From Arthonia radiata (lineage: Eukaryota; Ascomycota; Arthoniomycetes; Arthoniales; Arthoniaceae), in assembly GCA_002989075.1 (NCBI GenBank), contig PSQN01000015.1, forward strand, positions 2,108,001 to 2,172,000: a stretch of DNA of 64,000 nt, in the 5' to 3' direction. Below, piece after piece: positions 44,963-57,600 of this stretch (its first letter is position 1; each line of letters begins with the position of its first letter). The notes under the pieces are model-generated. The model saw nothing but the letters and a program-made list of their open reading frames with translations. It ran no database searches and was not told the DNA's origin. The translations under genes were made by a program, and so were the position numbers.

Positions 44963-47281
44963 CTAATCAATCGCCTCCTTATACGGTGTCATAAGCGGGC
45001 TTCGTATTCGCGAGGGACTCGCACCACGGCTTCGTCTGCCATCGCCCAGCGTCAGCGGTGCTGGTGCTAATCTCTCGCGGCTTCCCCGTGTCGAATTATT
45101 AACTCCACTCAATCCTAATCCCACACCATCGAAGAAGCCGCTTCGATTCGAGTTTATGCCAATGCTACTAGCCGTTGGGCTGTAATTACCTTTGCGTGGG
45201 CTCGCGGTGCCAGGCGTGGCGTAGCGTTTGCGGCTGGACTTGCTGGTCGTTGAATGACGTGCTGAACCCTCACCTTCGCTGCCGGCATCTGAAGAGCTCG
45301 AGCTCAAAGCTCCAAGCTCGAACTCTCCTGCTGCCGTTGCCATCTCGCCTTCTTCCATTACGCGGTCGTACTTGCCGCCTGTATCGATTCGGCTCAGCCC
45401 AAGTTTCTTTGCGAAGCCTCCGCTGGCCGGCGGACTGGGAGACCTTCGCCAAGGAAATATCTTGCGGAAGAACTTGTTCCGCCGCTCGCGACCGCAAAGA
45501 AGGATGAGTGCAATCAAGACGATCAGAAGAATGAACAGGAGGCCGGGAGTGCGCTTTGGGTGATGCATCAGCTGTTGCCGCCAATCACCGTTTTTGTTGC
45601 TTGTGCCTGAAATGTGAGGTCGGTCGGCATAAGCATGGCTGCTTGAACCTTCGAGTGATACGTCTGGCTTGCCGCCAGCGCTTTCGAAGGTGTCATCTGG
45701 TGATGAAGGGGTATTCTTGCCGAAGCCGACATCAGTAGTGGACTCCTCGGAGGGTGGAACCATTGATGAGGCATAAAGCAGCATCTTGCCAAGTGTCCAA
45801 GATACTTCTGTATTGTCAATTTTATTGACTGCCTGAAATGGAGCCAAGGCGCCATCATGCTTTGCACTGTTCATGGAGTGTTTGGTAGTGTTCAGAGCCG
45901 ATGAGTAGACTTGGCTGGTCTCCAAGCCTGCACGCGGAATGCCAAACCCTTCATGTAAAATATTCAGCAGCCACGAAGCCTTGAAACAGACTTCACCAGC
46001 GGTATGCACATCAACCTTATCACCGTACTTGTGGACGCCGACGTCCTTTTCGATTGTACTCCAGTCTTGACCGCAAAACTCTGTGACTCTTTCTTGATAC
46101 GTCTTGAAGTCGTAAGCGCGATCCTTTTGGTTCTTTTCAAAAACGTCGTGTGTCGTATGCCAGTACTCTGACACGCCAATAAAGTGATTGATGTCAAAGT
46201 CAATGGCAGGTACGTGCCTGCCATTGAAGAGACACGGCTCGTCTTTGCAAACCGCATCCTTGTCCAACAACGGAAGTGTGAGCGCCATGCACTCAGAAAA
46301 CTCGCCTGTGCCGACGAATCGTGGGGGTCGATCTGCGTGCTTGGGCAGGTCGCTGTAAATCTTCATGTCCTTGGTCATGCCGAGCGGTAAACAAGGATCT
46401 GGGACTTCTGCTTCCGGCCCTACTTCGAGATGGCTGACGAGCTCCTTGGTATACCTGCTCTTGGCCTCGTTGACTCCATAGCCGAGCCAGGTCGTTACGA
46501 ATACCTGGTACTCGCGCGACAAGCCGTCGAGAGACCGTAAGCGTACTGTGTGTAGATCGTTACCGTGCTTCTCCACTTCAGTCGAATTTGGCGCGAATGC
46601 GATCTGTGCGGACGCGCCACCCAGATCCAAAAAGCCATAAGTGTGGTGGCCAGTATTTGCATGGTCTTGCGAATATGGGTCGTTAAAGCCGCCGAGGAGG
46701 TAATTGGCAGCCAACCATCCATACAGGCCCTCAGTCTCGCCTGAAATGGCTTGAACCTGCAGATTGCAATCCGGAAGCAGAAAGCGAGTGTTCTTCTTAG
46801 TGTACGAGCAGACGTTGGATAAGAGCTCCTGTCGTTGTCGGTCGGGTAGCAGACGCACACCGGCCGTCGCAAGCAGGAATATGGGTGTGACTTCGATGTC
46901 CTCCTCAGGGATGACCTTCTGCGCGTGGTCGAAAAGCTCTTTCAAGTGCTGTCCTCCTACCACCTCGGGCTTCTCTCCGTACGTGGAGATGCCCGGCTTG
47001 ACCTTCTTCGTCCACTCTTTCTTTGTTTTGAGTTTTGGTAGTTTCGATAGGTCGTCAGGAGAGGCGCCTTCTCTGGCATTGGCGGAGTTGAGCCATCTGT
47101 AGATATGTAGCCGAGTGCCCTGGAGTGGTTGTTAGGATGCACTATCATTCGCAGAATGCACATCACTTACAGAAGATCCCGCATCTAACACTACACCATA
47201 GCGGTCTATCAAGATTCGGTCAGTGGATCCATCGTGCAAAGACGGGCTGGGTTGCCTGTTGATGAACGTACGTTTCCCCAT
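44963..47281 (-). CDS. YND1: Golgi apyrase, GDA1/CD39 nucleoside phosphatase
   Basis: Exons 47281-47171 and 47119-44963, with a 51-bp phase-0 intron, give 755 residues. The enzyme hydrolyses NDP and NTP in the Golgi lumen, turning the UDP or GDP left by glycosyltransferases into NMP so that nucleotide sugars can be exchanged. Apyrase motifs are intact: LDAGSSGTR (32-40, split by the intron), ATAGVR (about 121), GETEGLYGWLAANYL and FLDLGGASAQIAF. A single membrane span lies near 563-580 (LLFILLIVLIALILLCG). A cytoplasmic tail of about 170 residues rich in Ser, Arg and Gly follows. The single C-terminal anchor and long tail match Ynd1 rather than the N-terminally anchored Gda1. It shares a 341-bp promoter region with the amidotransferase gene. 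Confidence 0.94.
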
Positions 47282-47622
47282 GATCCCCTATTCCCACCGC
47301 TCTCACAACGCCAGCACAAGGGTCTCTATGACCAGAGTAAGGACAGATCGTGGCAAGTGATAAAAGCGAGTGACGTCTGAAAGCGGGAGCAACGAGTGAC
47401 GATGATAGGATGGGCCGTGGAGACAATGGCGAGTCGTAAAGGGCCGAGGGGAAGGAGAAGTCGAGGGAGGAGGATTGCGCGTAAAGATGGAGATTCTGCC
47501 TTCGGATTGGTCCGTTTTCCCCAGGGAATCTGTCTCCCTGTCGCCTTGTAGGGCTGAGAGCATCGTCCCACAGACAGATGTCTTGAAATGTCATTCTTCT
47601 CTTAACTTTCACAGATACAACG
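47282..47622. promoter_or_regulatory. Short divergent promoter, YND1 and amidotransferase
   Basis: Only 341 bp separate the two start codons, so the leaders and promoters of both genes must fit here, which may give partly shared control. No consensus regulatory site was identified with confidence. Confidence 0.6.
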
Positions 47623-48514
47623 ATGAAGCTGCCTTTGAGGATAGCCATTCTCGAGTGTGACACTCCTCTGCCGCAGATCCAACAAAAGTATGGAGGCTAT
47701 GGTCCCATCTTCAAGGCTCTGCTTGAGAAGGGTGCAGACGCGATCGACCATCCCAATCTTTCTTCTAAGACCGGCCTCGATATTGCATTTTTCGACGTTG
47801 TCACCAAGCAAGAATATCCAAATCTTGCGGACATAGATGCCGTCCTCTTGACCGGCTCCAGTAGGCTCTTCTTTGTGATGTGATACCAGCCATGATTGTA
47901 AGCTGAAGTACTGAGGACACAACTCTTTCGACAACGATGCGTGGATCTTGAAGCTCGTAACCTTCACGGAACGACTGCTCAGGCAACGACGGATCCGCAT
48001 CATCGGTGTCTGTTATGGACACCAGATCGTTGGGCGCGCCTCAGGGAATGCGGTGGGCCGCAGCGACAAGGGATGGGAAACGTCAGTGGCATTAGTGAAG
48101 CTCACGGAGAAAGGGCAACAGTTGTTTGGGAAAGACATCGTGGTGCGCCTACCCTCTCACCTATCCAAGAGGTCTCATAGACAGTCGTTTGGCATTGCAC
48201 ACACGTCTGACTATGATTCCTAGAGCATACATCAGATGCACCAGGACGTGGTGTACGAATATCCGCCCGACGTTGAGCATCTGGGCCATTCGCCGCGCTG
48301 CGAAGTACAAGGCATGTATGAGAAAGGTCGACTGATAACGGTGCAAGGGCATCCCGAGTTCAACGAGGAGATCATGCGGGAACTGCTCGAATCACGACAT
48401 TCTCAGGGCATCTTTGGCGACGACGTGTATAACGACGGCATGAGCCGCGTTGCAAATCATCATGACGGGGTCGCTGTATCAAGTGCTTTTCTCCGATTCC
48501 TGCTGGAAGATTGA
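47623..48514 (+). CDS. Class I glutamine amidotransferase-like protein
   Basis: Exons 47623-47860, 47916-48142 and 48224-48514 give 251 residues, with introns of 55 and 81 bp. The second donor could be three bases earlier. The fold is the triad GATase domain. The nucleophile Cys112 lies in GVCYGHQ, and His198 and Glu200 in GHPEF complete the triad. TGS..HNSFDND near 77-87 and the IHQMHQDVVYEYP segment are typical of the stand-alone fungal and plant group, in which no synthetase domain is attached (the group of yeast YLR126C and plant gamma-glutamyl peptidases). Substrate is therefore uncertain; cleavage of gamma-glutamyl or glutathione-type compounds is possible by family analogy. It probably acts in the cytosol, as no signal peptide is seen. 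Confidence 0.92.
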
Positions 48515-49838
48515 CTGGATGAGAGCTGAAAGATCTGGCTGGGAGCGGATTGATGTGCGACATGAAGAAGCAGCATCCCCGCAGACGATAGCTCAAGTGC
48601 TGATGCGAGTCGAATTATTAATAGTCAAATTCAATAGAGTCCACCCGCCCTCGGATGCGTCTGTCAATGCTGAGCCGCAGACCTTGCAAGCGCGCAAACC
48701 GATAGCCCAAGCTGGCCGGGCGGTCAAGGTACTTTGTAGCAGGCGGCTATCTTTCCGCCGTGCTAGGTCTGGGCTTGCGGATTGTGTATCGAGTTTGTGC
48801 CTCTTTCCGAGACATGCAGCGAACGATTTATTTAATCTCGCAGATTTGGCCGGACACGGACACGGAAGAGTGGTGAGAAGATTGGAGCGGGAGGAATACG
48901 CCTTACGCCAGAGGGCAGGGCGCTAGCCTGATGCGGCTTCCCACTTGCTCGGAGGAATCTGTCAACGTCTTCAATAATACCACCTCACCCTTCCACCAAG
49001 CTTCCGCCATCTGGCACGTCCGCTGTTGTGCTCTCTGCCATCCGGGGAAGCTCAGTATTGACGTGCGTGTTGGTGCATATCTGTTCTCTAAATAGCCGCA
49101 GCTGCTTGAGGCTCTGGAATCTGGATGCAGTCTTGGGCCAAAGAGGCGCGCTAGAGGTGACTGGCGAGTCGTGCGGCTGGAGCTTGTCAGGATAAGGATA
49201 GCGCATCGCCGAGTGAAATGATCTTCCGAGGACCAGACTCACGCACACGGAATACTACTGCTGAGCCATCGAGACTCAAGAGCCGTCAAATCCGAGAATC
49301 GCTTCGTGAACCACTCCGCCCGAAGCGCAACCACAATCACCTCAATGGGTCGCTCAGCCCTGGAGCAGCATCTCGACAGCCGCGCAAGGATGCCTCGCGA
49401 ACAAGCGAATCAACATCTCATTCGCCCGCGCGCCTCTCACGGAGCCGTGTACTTCTGTGACCACACGTGTCACGTTTTAGGACGCTCCCCCTGTCGTGAA
49501 ACCAACTGCCCTCCTGGCGCATCCATCTCCCTCCCCGCCTGCACGCTCACTCCACGAGCCGTCTTTCCTACAGCTCGCGCCTTTTTCCGCCCCTCCCACG
49601 CCCAATCGACGGCCGCCGGCCCATCGACCCTGGCACCGAGCACGAGGCCCGCTTACGGGCCTCATTTAATCTGAACAGAGGGCGGTGTATGAATGCCTTG
49701 AGCCCTGCTGCCAACCTGCTCTCCGTTACGCTTGATTTCTTGCTGCGCCTGCTCGAGTTTCACTTGGTTATCACTGCGTTGCATCGTGTGCTGTAGAGAG
49801 TTTGGAAGTGTCTTGAACGCTCGCACACAATTGGCAGC
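48515..49838. other. Intergenic, no supported gene
   Basis: 1.3 kb between the amidotransferase stop and the start of the cysteine-rich membrane protein. Open frames near 49218-49674 are Arg/Ser/Pro-rich and unsupported. No RNA gene or repeat was recognised. Confidence 0.45.
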
Positions 49839-50965
49839 ATGACAAGAATAAGTCGCTCGTTACTGAACACCATGGCATTACCCTTCACCTTGTTACTGGC
49901 GTTGTTGTGTGTGCTGCCTCTGGGCGCGCTGGCAGACGGAAGCTCTGGAGATCTATGCTACTCACCTAACGTATGTTTACACTGATGACTCCATGGCCGC
50001 TCATGCCACCTGGCCATTGATTGACTGACTTTACTACAGGGTGGCGGCACACGCATCACTGGCGGCGACCTCCAAATTCCCCTGCACTCCTGCCCAAAGG
50101 GCAAAGATGGCTTCGCCAACTGTTGTGCAGAGGGCGACATGTGCTCGCCCGACCGCCTCTGCTACAACCCCGGCGGCGGCAACATCTGGCGTAACTTCTG
50201 CACCGACCCGACGTGGAGGTCCCCCATGTGCTCGAACCTTTGCCGCGGCAACACCGAATGGGATGCCGGTCCAGTAAGTCATCCATCGACATATCTCGCA
50301 GCGACTAGAACGAACCACATACTAACAGCACACCTAGGTCCAAATGACCGTCTGCCCCAACGGCTCCATGTGCTGCGGCTCCAACAACACCGCCTGCTGC
50401 AGCGCCAAACAAGGCAACTACGCCTTCGACCCCGTCCTCATCGGCGCCGGCACAAACAACAACGCCGATTCCTCCAAGATCTCCGCCGGCGCCATCGCCG
50501 GCATCGCCGTCGGCGGCGTCGCTGCTCTTCTCCTCTTGGCCGTCCTCATCCTCCTATTCATGCGCTTCCGTTCCGACCGCAACAACAAGGCCGCTGGTTT
50601 CGTTGGCCCGAAGAGGAGTGACACGATGGAAGTACGGGAGCATGTCGCCAGCCCGACAGCCGCGACGCCGACTGCCACGACAATGGTGCCGAGTATCCGC
50701 AGTCAGCCAAGCACGAAGAGCAGGCATGAGATGCATCAGTATAGCATGGGTGAACAGGGCGGGTATTACCCCGCGGATAAGGAGAGGCCGTTGCCGGCGG
50801 TGCCGAAGCCCGCATATGAGTTGCAAGGGAACGAAGGGGTGAGTTGCTGATGCTTCATTGCTTTCAATGATAGATGAGCTAATGACTTGTCTGCAGACTG
50901 CTCACAGATTCGAGGTCTCTGGCCGGAGTGTATGGGGCGACGAACCAAACAACAACAAGAACTAA
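49839..50965 (+). CDS. Cysteine-rich single-pass cell-surface protein
   Basis: Exons 49839-49970, 50040-50273, 50338-50838 and 50897-50965 give 311 residues, and all junctions are in phase 0. A signal peptide is clear (hydrophobic core about 13-28, likely cleaved after GALA). The outside part of about 140 residues has 14 cysteines, including CC pairs (NCCAEGDMC; MCCGSNNTACC), so it is probably held by seven disulfides. One membrane span lies at about 173-197 (IAGIAVGGVAALLLLAVLI) followed by basic residues MRFRSDR. The cytoplasmic tail of about 110 residues is rich in Ser, Thr, Pro and Arg. The plan resembles fungal wall sensors such as Mid2 and other WSC-like proteins, but the ectodomain is not a WSC domain I recognise. 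A sensor or adhesive role is inference. Confidence 0.85.
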
Positions 50966-52337
50966 AAACCAGCGATGCCTGGGTCATGTACTTTTCACTG
51001 CATTCATTGGCATGGTGTCGGTTGGGCTATCTGTTATGAGCAACACGATAGATGCGGAAATTTGGCAATTGGATACCTCGGTCTCACACAATCAGATTAC
51101 GCCGGTAATTCTACTTGTTGATTCACATTTAGGTGCTTTGATCATGCAGCGCTGAAGGTGGGTTTCTGTGACAATAGCATGTGGTGATCGGTCCGTCTTG
51201 TGCACTCAGGACGGTATCAGCGGCTTTTGGCCTCCCCAACCACAGCTCTGACTATGACGCTCATCTCTCGCGCAATCTGGTAAGTGAAGCGCAGCCGGTG
51301 AGACAGACCACCCCTACTACCTGTTTACATCGACCTCCCTTGCTCAGCCTTCATGTAGCTCCATTGACACGTACGGCACGGTTAGTAACAATTCATGTAA
51401 GCGCCTCCGAGCCGTCGTTTGTGTCCTAGTGAGCTGTTGCTTTTCGACGTCAATACTCGCATCTACAAACAAGTGAGAGAAGTTTGCGTCAACGTCAATT
51501 TCGTCTTGTGGCCATACTGACTTGTCTTGTGCCTTGAAAGGATGATAGGGTTGATGGTTTGCAAAGCGCTTGACTCCAACGACTCGAGAGATCGAGCTGA
51601 TCCTCGAGGTTTCCAACTCGTGTTCGACACCCCCAAGAACGTGGCAGGATGTGAAGGTTTGTATGCGATCAAGCAAGCATCGTACGGAGCTTCACCAGGA
51701 TAGGGCCCACACCTCATACCGACCGCTGTCCCCAAGGATACAGCTGGTAGTATCTTACTTCGTGATCGACATGAGCACCGCTGTCAATCGCAAGATGTCG
51801 ATGACAAGACCACGCCGTAGCACACGAGCGGGGAGGACCCAAGGGTATCTTGTGAGGGGCATAAATCGTGTCGCGTTGGCTGGCTCGGTTACTTCCGGGC
51901 GTGGGCGCGTATACATCTACGGTGGAAGCCAATGACAACGGATACGAGGTGTGGCAGATGGGAGGCATTGCCGCGGAAAAGCTGACGGCTTCGACAGACT
52001 TGCACGGCATATCACAGAGCGGCTGTAACATGTATTGCGTGCTGCTGCCGGGGTGTGGGGTATCTTGAAAAAGATCGCATCCTATGCGAGCTAGCAAACA
52101 ATGGTTCGAATGAGAAGCTCCAGATGTGTTGACGTTGAACTTGATGTGATTGCTGTGTTACCCGGCCAACCATCCGCCTGCTATTCGAGTCAGGCCTTTC
52201 GCCCTGTGCTCTGCTTGTCTTTGGATTTACAATAAAACACTCTCGAGGTGGCAAACTACTTACCGGCAGTATCACTATGTAAAATGAACGAAGTCTCGAT
52301 CAAGTGAATGGTCATCATGCAGTTTCTGTGTGTATCT
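50966..52337. other. Intergenic, convergent gene ends
   Basis: 1.4 kb between two genes that end toward each other, so it should hold two 3' untranslated regions. Small open frames on both strands (51344-52275) overlap and lack any motif. Nothing else was recognised. Confidence 0.45.
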
Positions 52338-53982
52338 CTATCCCGACTGCGACATCGCGAAACGACTCCTCGCCCTTATCCTGGGCCCATACACAGCCAG
52401 CACAAACGGCACCGCACTCAGCAGCACTCCAATAGCCCCCAATATACTACTCGCCCTCCCCACGCCCACGTTCTCAAAGAACTGCTCCGCAAACAGCGGG
52501 AACGCCCCACCCAGTAAATTCCGACACAGACTCTGCCCCGCGATCGCACTGCTCGCGAACAGTAAGTAACTGTCTGCCAGGTAGTTGAACGTCGCCAGGT
52601 AGATCGAGAAGATGCCGATGCTGGCGCAGGCGATGCCCAGCGTCGGCACGATCCAGTGGATTGAGGACTGAGCGGTCCAGCCGAACCAGAATAGGCCGAT
52701 CGGCAAGAATACAGACTCAATGGCAGCCGGCCAGAGACGCGACTCGGGCTGTTTCGATGCTTGAGGGCGGTAGCGGGTGAGGAGGGTTTCTTGGTGGATT
52801 GAGAGGGCGGTCATAAGGAGGGACGTGGCCATGACTGCCGCGAAGACAGCGTTCGATTGGGAGAGGGTGAAGTCGTAGGTGGTACTGAAGACGTAGGGGA
52901 TGGTTGAGAATTGCTAGAGAAAGTCAGTCGAGATGTGGGGAGCATTGTGGGAAAGAGTTGAGACCCACGAGATACAGTATCGCCCAAGCGAACGATATCC
53001 ACAGGCTGAAGAAGAAAACGGTAGGTTCCGTGAACAGCAGCACGAACGGCCGGAACATCGATATCTTAATCATCTGCACCAGCGATGCTCTCTCCTCGTC
53101 AGCCTTCACTTTCCATCTTCTCCTCTTCGGCTGGCCCCCCTTCTCTCCATCGCCTTCACCCTCAAATACCACACCCACACTTCCCGCCGCTTCACACTCC
53201 TCATACCACATATTCAACGTCTTCGCGCGCCGACTCAACAATACACTCCCCCTACTCTCCCTGAAGAAAAACACGATTACTACCATGAACGCCCCCAACA
53301 CAATCGCGTGTACCCCGAACACCCACCGCCAACTCACATGCTCTGCAATGAACCCACCTATCATTGGTCCCAGCCCCGTCCCAAAGATCACACCACCGCT
53401 GAACAGCGCCATTGGCGTATTCCTCTCCTTGGTCGGATAGATGTCCGCAACCACGCCTCCCACCATTGTCGAAAATACACTCGATGCCAACCCGCCGATG
53501 AGCCGTGCAACCATCATCCCCGCATAGATCTGCGTGACGGCCGTGCACAACACCGCAATCACGTATATCACACCGGCGACGACAAACACTGGTCGCCGCC
53601 CCTGCAGCTCCGAGAAGGGCGCTAGCACCATCGGCGCAACCCCAAACCCGACCGTGAACAGCGTGACACCGAGCAAGATGGCGACGCGGCTGACACCGAA
53701 CTCGACTTCCATCTGATCGACGGCGGGCGCGTAGGTGCCAGCAGCATAGGCGGTGAGCGTGGTGCCGATGACGGATTGCCAGATGAGAGACTGCTTTTGT
53801 GCGAAGGACCATTGTTGCGGGTCAGAGTATTTCTGGAGATTTGGTTGTGGTGGTAGGGTGCCGGAGGCTGGCCGGATGGGCGTGGGGAGAGCGGTGGTAA
53901 ATTCGAGGTAATGATGGTCCACGGGTGGGATATAGTGGTGGTTGCTGCGGGTCTTTTCGAGCGAGAGGGAGGTGTCGCTCAT
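52338..53982 (-). CDS. MFS transporter, drug:H+ antiporter type (DHA1)
   Basis: Exons 53982-52969 and 52913-52338, with a 55-bp phase-0 intron, give 529 residues and the expected 12 membrane spans. A soluble N-terminal segment of about 80 residues precedes span 1 (SLIWQSVIGTTLTAYAAGTY). The A-like motif between spans 2 and 3 is present (ELQGRRPVFV). Span 5 carries the antiporter motif region (GGVIFGTGLGPMIGGFIAEH). A charged central loop of about 65 residues (EGEGDGEKGGQPKRRRWK) splits the halves. The family includes polyamine, caffeine, fluconazole and toxin exporters; the substrate is not predictable. The frame is open to 54156 upstream, but Met at 53982 begins a normal-looking N terminus. 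No biosynthetic genes lie nearby, so a cluster-linked exporter is unlikely. Confidence 0.92.
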
Positions 53983-54667
53983 GGTGGCGGCAGCGGCGAC
54001 GAAGGTGGCTCTACTCCGTATCCTACCAGGGGTCATTAACGTCACGACGACGAGACGAGGACAGTAGAACTTGCTCGTCATTAACGACAGTAAGGGAGAT
54101 GTAATCTGAGCAGCAATGACGAAATTTAGAGTTTGGCAATGGTTCGGTCTTGACAAGGGTGGAGGAGCTTGAACATGTTCAATTACCAGACGATGTGTCT
54201 AATGCTTATGCGCATGCTGGGCTTACCACCGCATCTTGTCGATTATTGAAGACGAGCATTTGAGATAGGGAAAGAGGACGTGGCAAAAGGTCGCGCATTG
54301 GGACGCTGATCGCGGTTCGATCGCGCCGAGAAAGGCCGAACAGTGAAACGGCGATGCAGCAGTCAAAGCGGACATCTTGACTCATGCTGTTGGCTGATCA
54401 CCACCATTGCTCAATGTTGCTAAAGACAGAGGGTATCAAGCGAAAGTGAGGAGTGAAGAGGGAGGAACGAAGAGGAGGCGGATAGTAAGATGCAAGGATG
54501 AAGCACGCCTTAACGATCCTTGCGTTAAGACGGATACATACCTGCATAATGTGCTCATTGGGCGACACTCGACAAGGGTTTGCTTGTTCATCTACGCGGT
54601 CAAAACTCTTGTTCGCCGCAAAGGGCTCATCCAAAGTCATCCAAGTACTCTCAAAGCAAGCAGGCTC
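53983..54667. other. Intergenic, MFS promoter and Kelch gene 3' end
   Basis: 685 bp with no supported feature. The open frame extending the MFS gene upstream to 54156 is probably leader. Confidence 0.45.
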
Positions 54668-57600
54668 TCATATCCCGCTCGAAGGCTGCGCGATGCCATC
54701 GCCCTCCCCACTTGCACTGCCTTGCTCTCTCATCTTCCTCCCCTCCATCAGTCCCCGCAGCCCTCTCTTCTGCAGACCCACCACACTACTCAACTCACCC
54801 GTCCATCGCTCATCACCCTTGCCTTGCGCCGTCTCACTGAGATCGGTCGTGCTGCTGCTCATACTGCCCTCGCTTTCTTCCGCGTCGCTCTCGCCCTCTG
54901 CAAGAGCGGTCTCTTCGACCGGTCGCTTGGCGCTTAGGCGATTGCGGCCGGACAGTGGCGCCAGCGCCCCCGTGAATGCGACCGCATCCCCACCGCCTGC
55001 TGCCATGGCTGCGGCGTTGAAAACCGCAGCAGTGTTGCGCGCGTCCAGGACCTCGTGCAGGCGCTCTACGACAGCTTCGAGAAGGCCGTCCACCCGGTAC
55101 GGTCGCGCAATCTGAAGAAGGGAGCACAAAATCTGAGCTGTGCACAGTGGATGGTCAGTGTCTGGCAGCGACCATGTGTATAGGTAGTGAGCCAATGCAC
55201 GGACGGTTGGGGCGGTATGTGGCAGATAGAGTACCCTCGGTCTCAGGCTGGCGGGCAGAATCTGCGCGGAGCCAAACGAGGGGTCAAGCCCGGTCGTCGC
55301 CGACTCTCTGCTTCTGACAGATGCGTTTGACGGGATGATGTTGTTGATAGCACTGTTCATGCCTGTGGCGAAAGACGTTGTGCTGCCTGCAGCTGTGGTG
55401 CCTGAGCCGATTGATCCGGGTGTGATGGTTACTGAGCTGCTTCGACTCGCTTGAGAAGCGATGGTGAGTGGGCGGCCGTTCACTCCGTTGATGCTTCCAT
55501 CGGATCCGGTACCATTAGGCGCAGAGGCGGCAGCGTTGGAGGAGCCTTCCAAAAGATGCAACAGATACGGTCCCCATCGACGCGCAATGATCTGGGAGTT
55601 GACAGCAATGCGCTCGCCGCCAATCGCCAGCAAGTCCAAGTCGCACAACTCTCGCTGATCCAACGCTGCCCGCCCCAAGGTTACGCCGGAATCCGAGTGT
55701 AACGGGCGGTCAGCTAGAGGAGAGATAGCAGGCACGCCAAACGGCGAGCTCGCAGACACGAATTTGGCGGCGGGTAAGTTCGTGACAGGGTTCGAGTAGA
55801 GACCGTACGCCTCAAGCTCTACAGACATCATGTTCGCAAAGTTGAGCCGGCGGTGATTGTAATCTTGGTCCAGCTTTCGTCGACGGTCTCCAAACACCAC
55901 GTACATATTTCGCTTCTTCCACAACAGTCCTCGATTCCAGGAGCCTGATGTCAAAATACCCGGACCAACATCGATGCGTTGCCATGTCAGCGTCTTGAGA
56001 TCCAGAGCCCAGAGAGCATACTCCTTGCGCGTTGAAGTCAAGAAAGTACCAGAGAGGATAAAGTGATCGGCGTGCACGTCGCCATTGGGAAACCGTAGGC
56101 CAGGCGGGGAGAAAGCTCCTTTCATGTTACGATCGGTGAGCGAGCCGTCGGCTGTTCGAAGACAGAATTCAAGTTTGACATCGAGAAAATTGTAGTTGGA
56201 ATAGATCAGTGTCGAGTGCGGGTCGTCTTCTTCATCCTTTTTGTCAGCGGGTGGTGATGTCGGACCGTCTGGTGCAGCAGAGCCAATTTGTGAGGGCGTG
56301 ATAGAGGTCAAAGGTATCGCAACAGATCGATATGCGCCATACTCTTTGGTGAGCGGGTCGGAGCGCTCCCATCGACGCGAGCGAAAGTTATATACGTTGA
56401 TCTCCATCACATACTTGTTTTCAGGCGTCTGACCACCAATGACGATGAGTTGCGCACCACCTTTGCCATCACTCATGCCGCTTTGGCTTGAGGTTGGTGT
56501 GTGACCTGCTCCTGATGAGGACTGGCCAGACTCTGATGTCGGCGTCGTTGTAGAAGGCAAGATAACTGCACAATGAGCATACCGACCTCTTGGAGGCTCA
56601 GGGCAACCGAGGTGCGTCCAATTTCGTGATGCGATGTCATACATGTATAGGTCGTTGAGAAGCACCATGCCTGCCTCGGTCCGCGATAAGGAAGTATCAG
56701 TCACGTCATCCCCAGAGGACATGCCGCCAAAGCATACGAGCTTGGTGTCACCGAGCGCATTCATGCTGTGGAAATATCGAGGGACGGGCTTCGGGCCAGC
56801 AGTGCGTACTTTCCGCCAATGTCTCGTCACTAGGTCGATCTCCAATAGTGTGTTCGTGAGATTTGGCTTCGATCGCGAAAGACGTCTGCCTCCGAAGACG
56901 TACATTTTGTCACCAACGATTGTGCAAGATGCGCCTACCAACGGTGGAGGCCTCTCACCACTAGTCCGGTTGACATTGCATACGAGGCTAGACAAGCCAT
57001 TTCCATTCTGACCAGCAGAAGAGCTCACGTGTTGTGCTAAGCCGGCGATGTTCGCAGATGAAGCTGGCGAGGTGACACCGTTCGCCGCCATGTCGCCGCC
57101 GTCCAAGGCTGCTCGTGCTTTGGTTGGAGATTGAAGAGACTCGGGCGTGTCTGGAAGGATACGTATTCGCTCCTTTCGGGGCGGTTTGCAAGGCCTGTGC
57201 GAGAGGAATGGTGCATGTGCGAGGTCAGAATCGGTCAAAGGTGGCGATGGTGGCAGTGGCTTGGAGGTAGGATCGGGGAATATGAAGGTCGGGAGGACAG
57301 GACGGGGTGCTCGCCCACGCGAGGGTCCCTGCTCCGAAGGCGGTTCAAGAAGCCCCTCGAAGCGGTTTCCTTGATGCTTGGGCGTAAGAGGCGGAGATGC
57401 CGGGGTCGATAGTGTCAGTATCTGAGGAGTTACAATCTCAATATGACGAGGCTTGATTTTCAGCTTCTCAGGTGAAGGTCCCTCGCTCTGCCATGAGAAG
57501 CGCTCTATCCTCGGGCAGCTTGGCTTCGCAGACCTTGAGAACTTGCTGACGATCAATGTTTTGCTGATGGGTTGAGACAATCTTGGAGCTGGCTGCTGAT

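Noticed and set aside
50041-50621. Alternative plus-strand frames in the cysteine-rich gene
   Set aside because: They cross the introns and turn into Arg/His runs, while the spliced phase-0 model gives a signal peptide, paired cysteines and a membrane span.
53252-53812. Long antisense and shifted frames over the MFS gene
   Set aside because: These are shadows of the transporter reading frame; they have unlikely composition with strings of His, Arg and Cys.
53982-54156. Upstream extension of the MFS transporter by 58 residues
   Set aside because: The frame is open, but the extra residues are not like family N termini. The Met at 53982 begins a usual soluble N-terminal tail.
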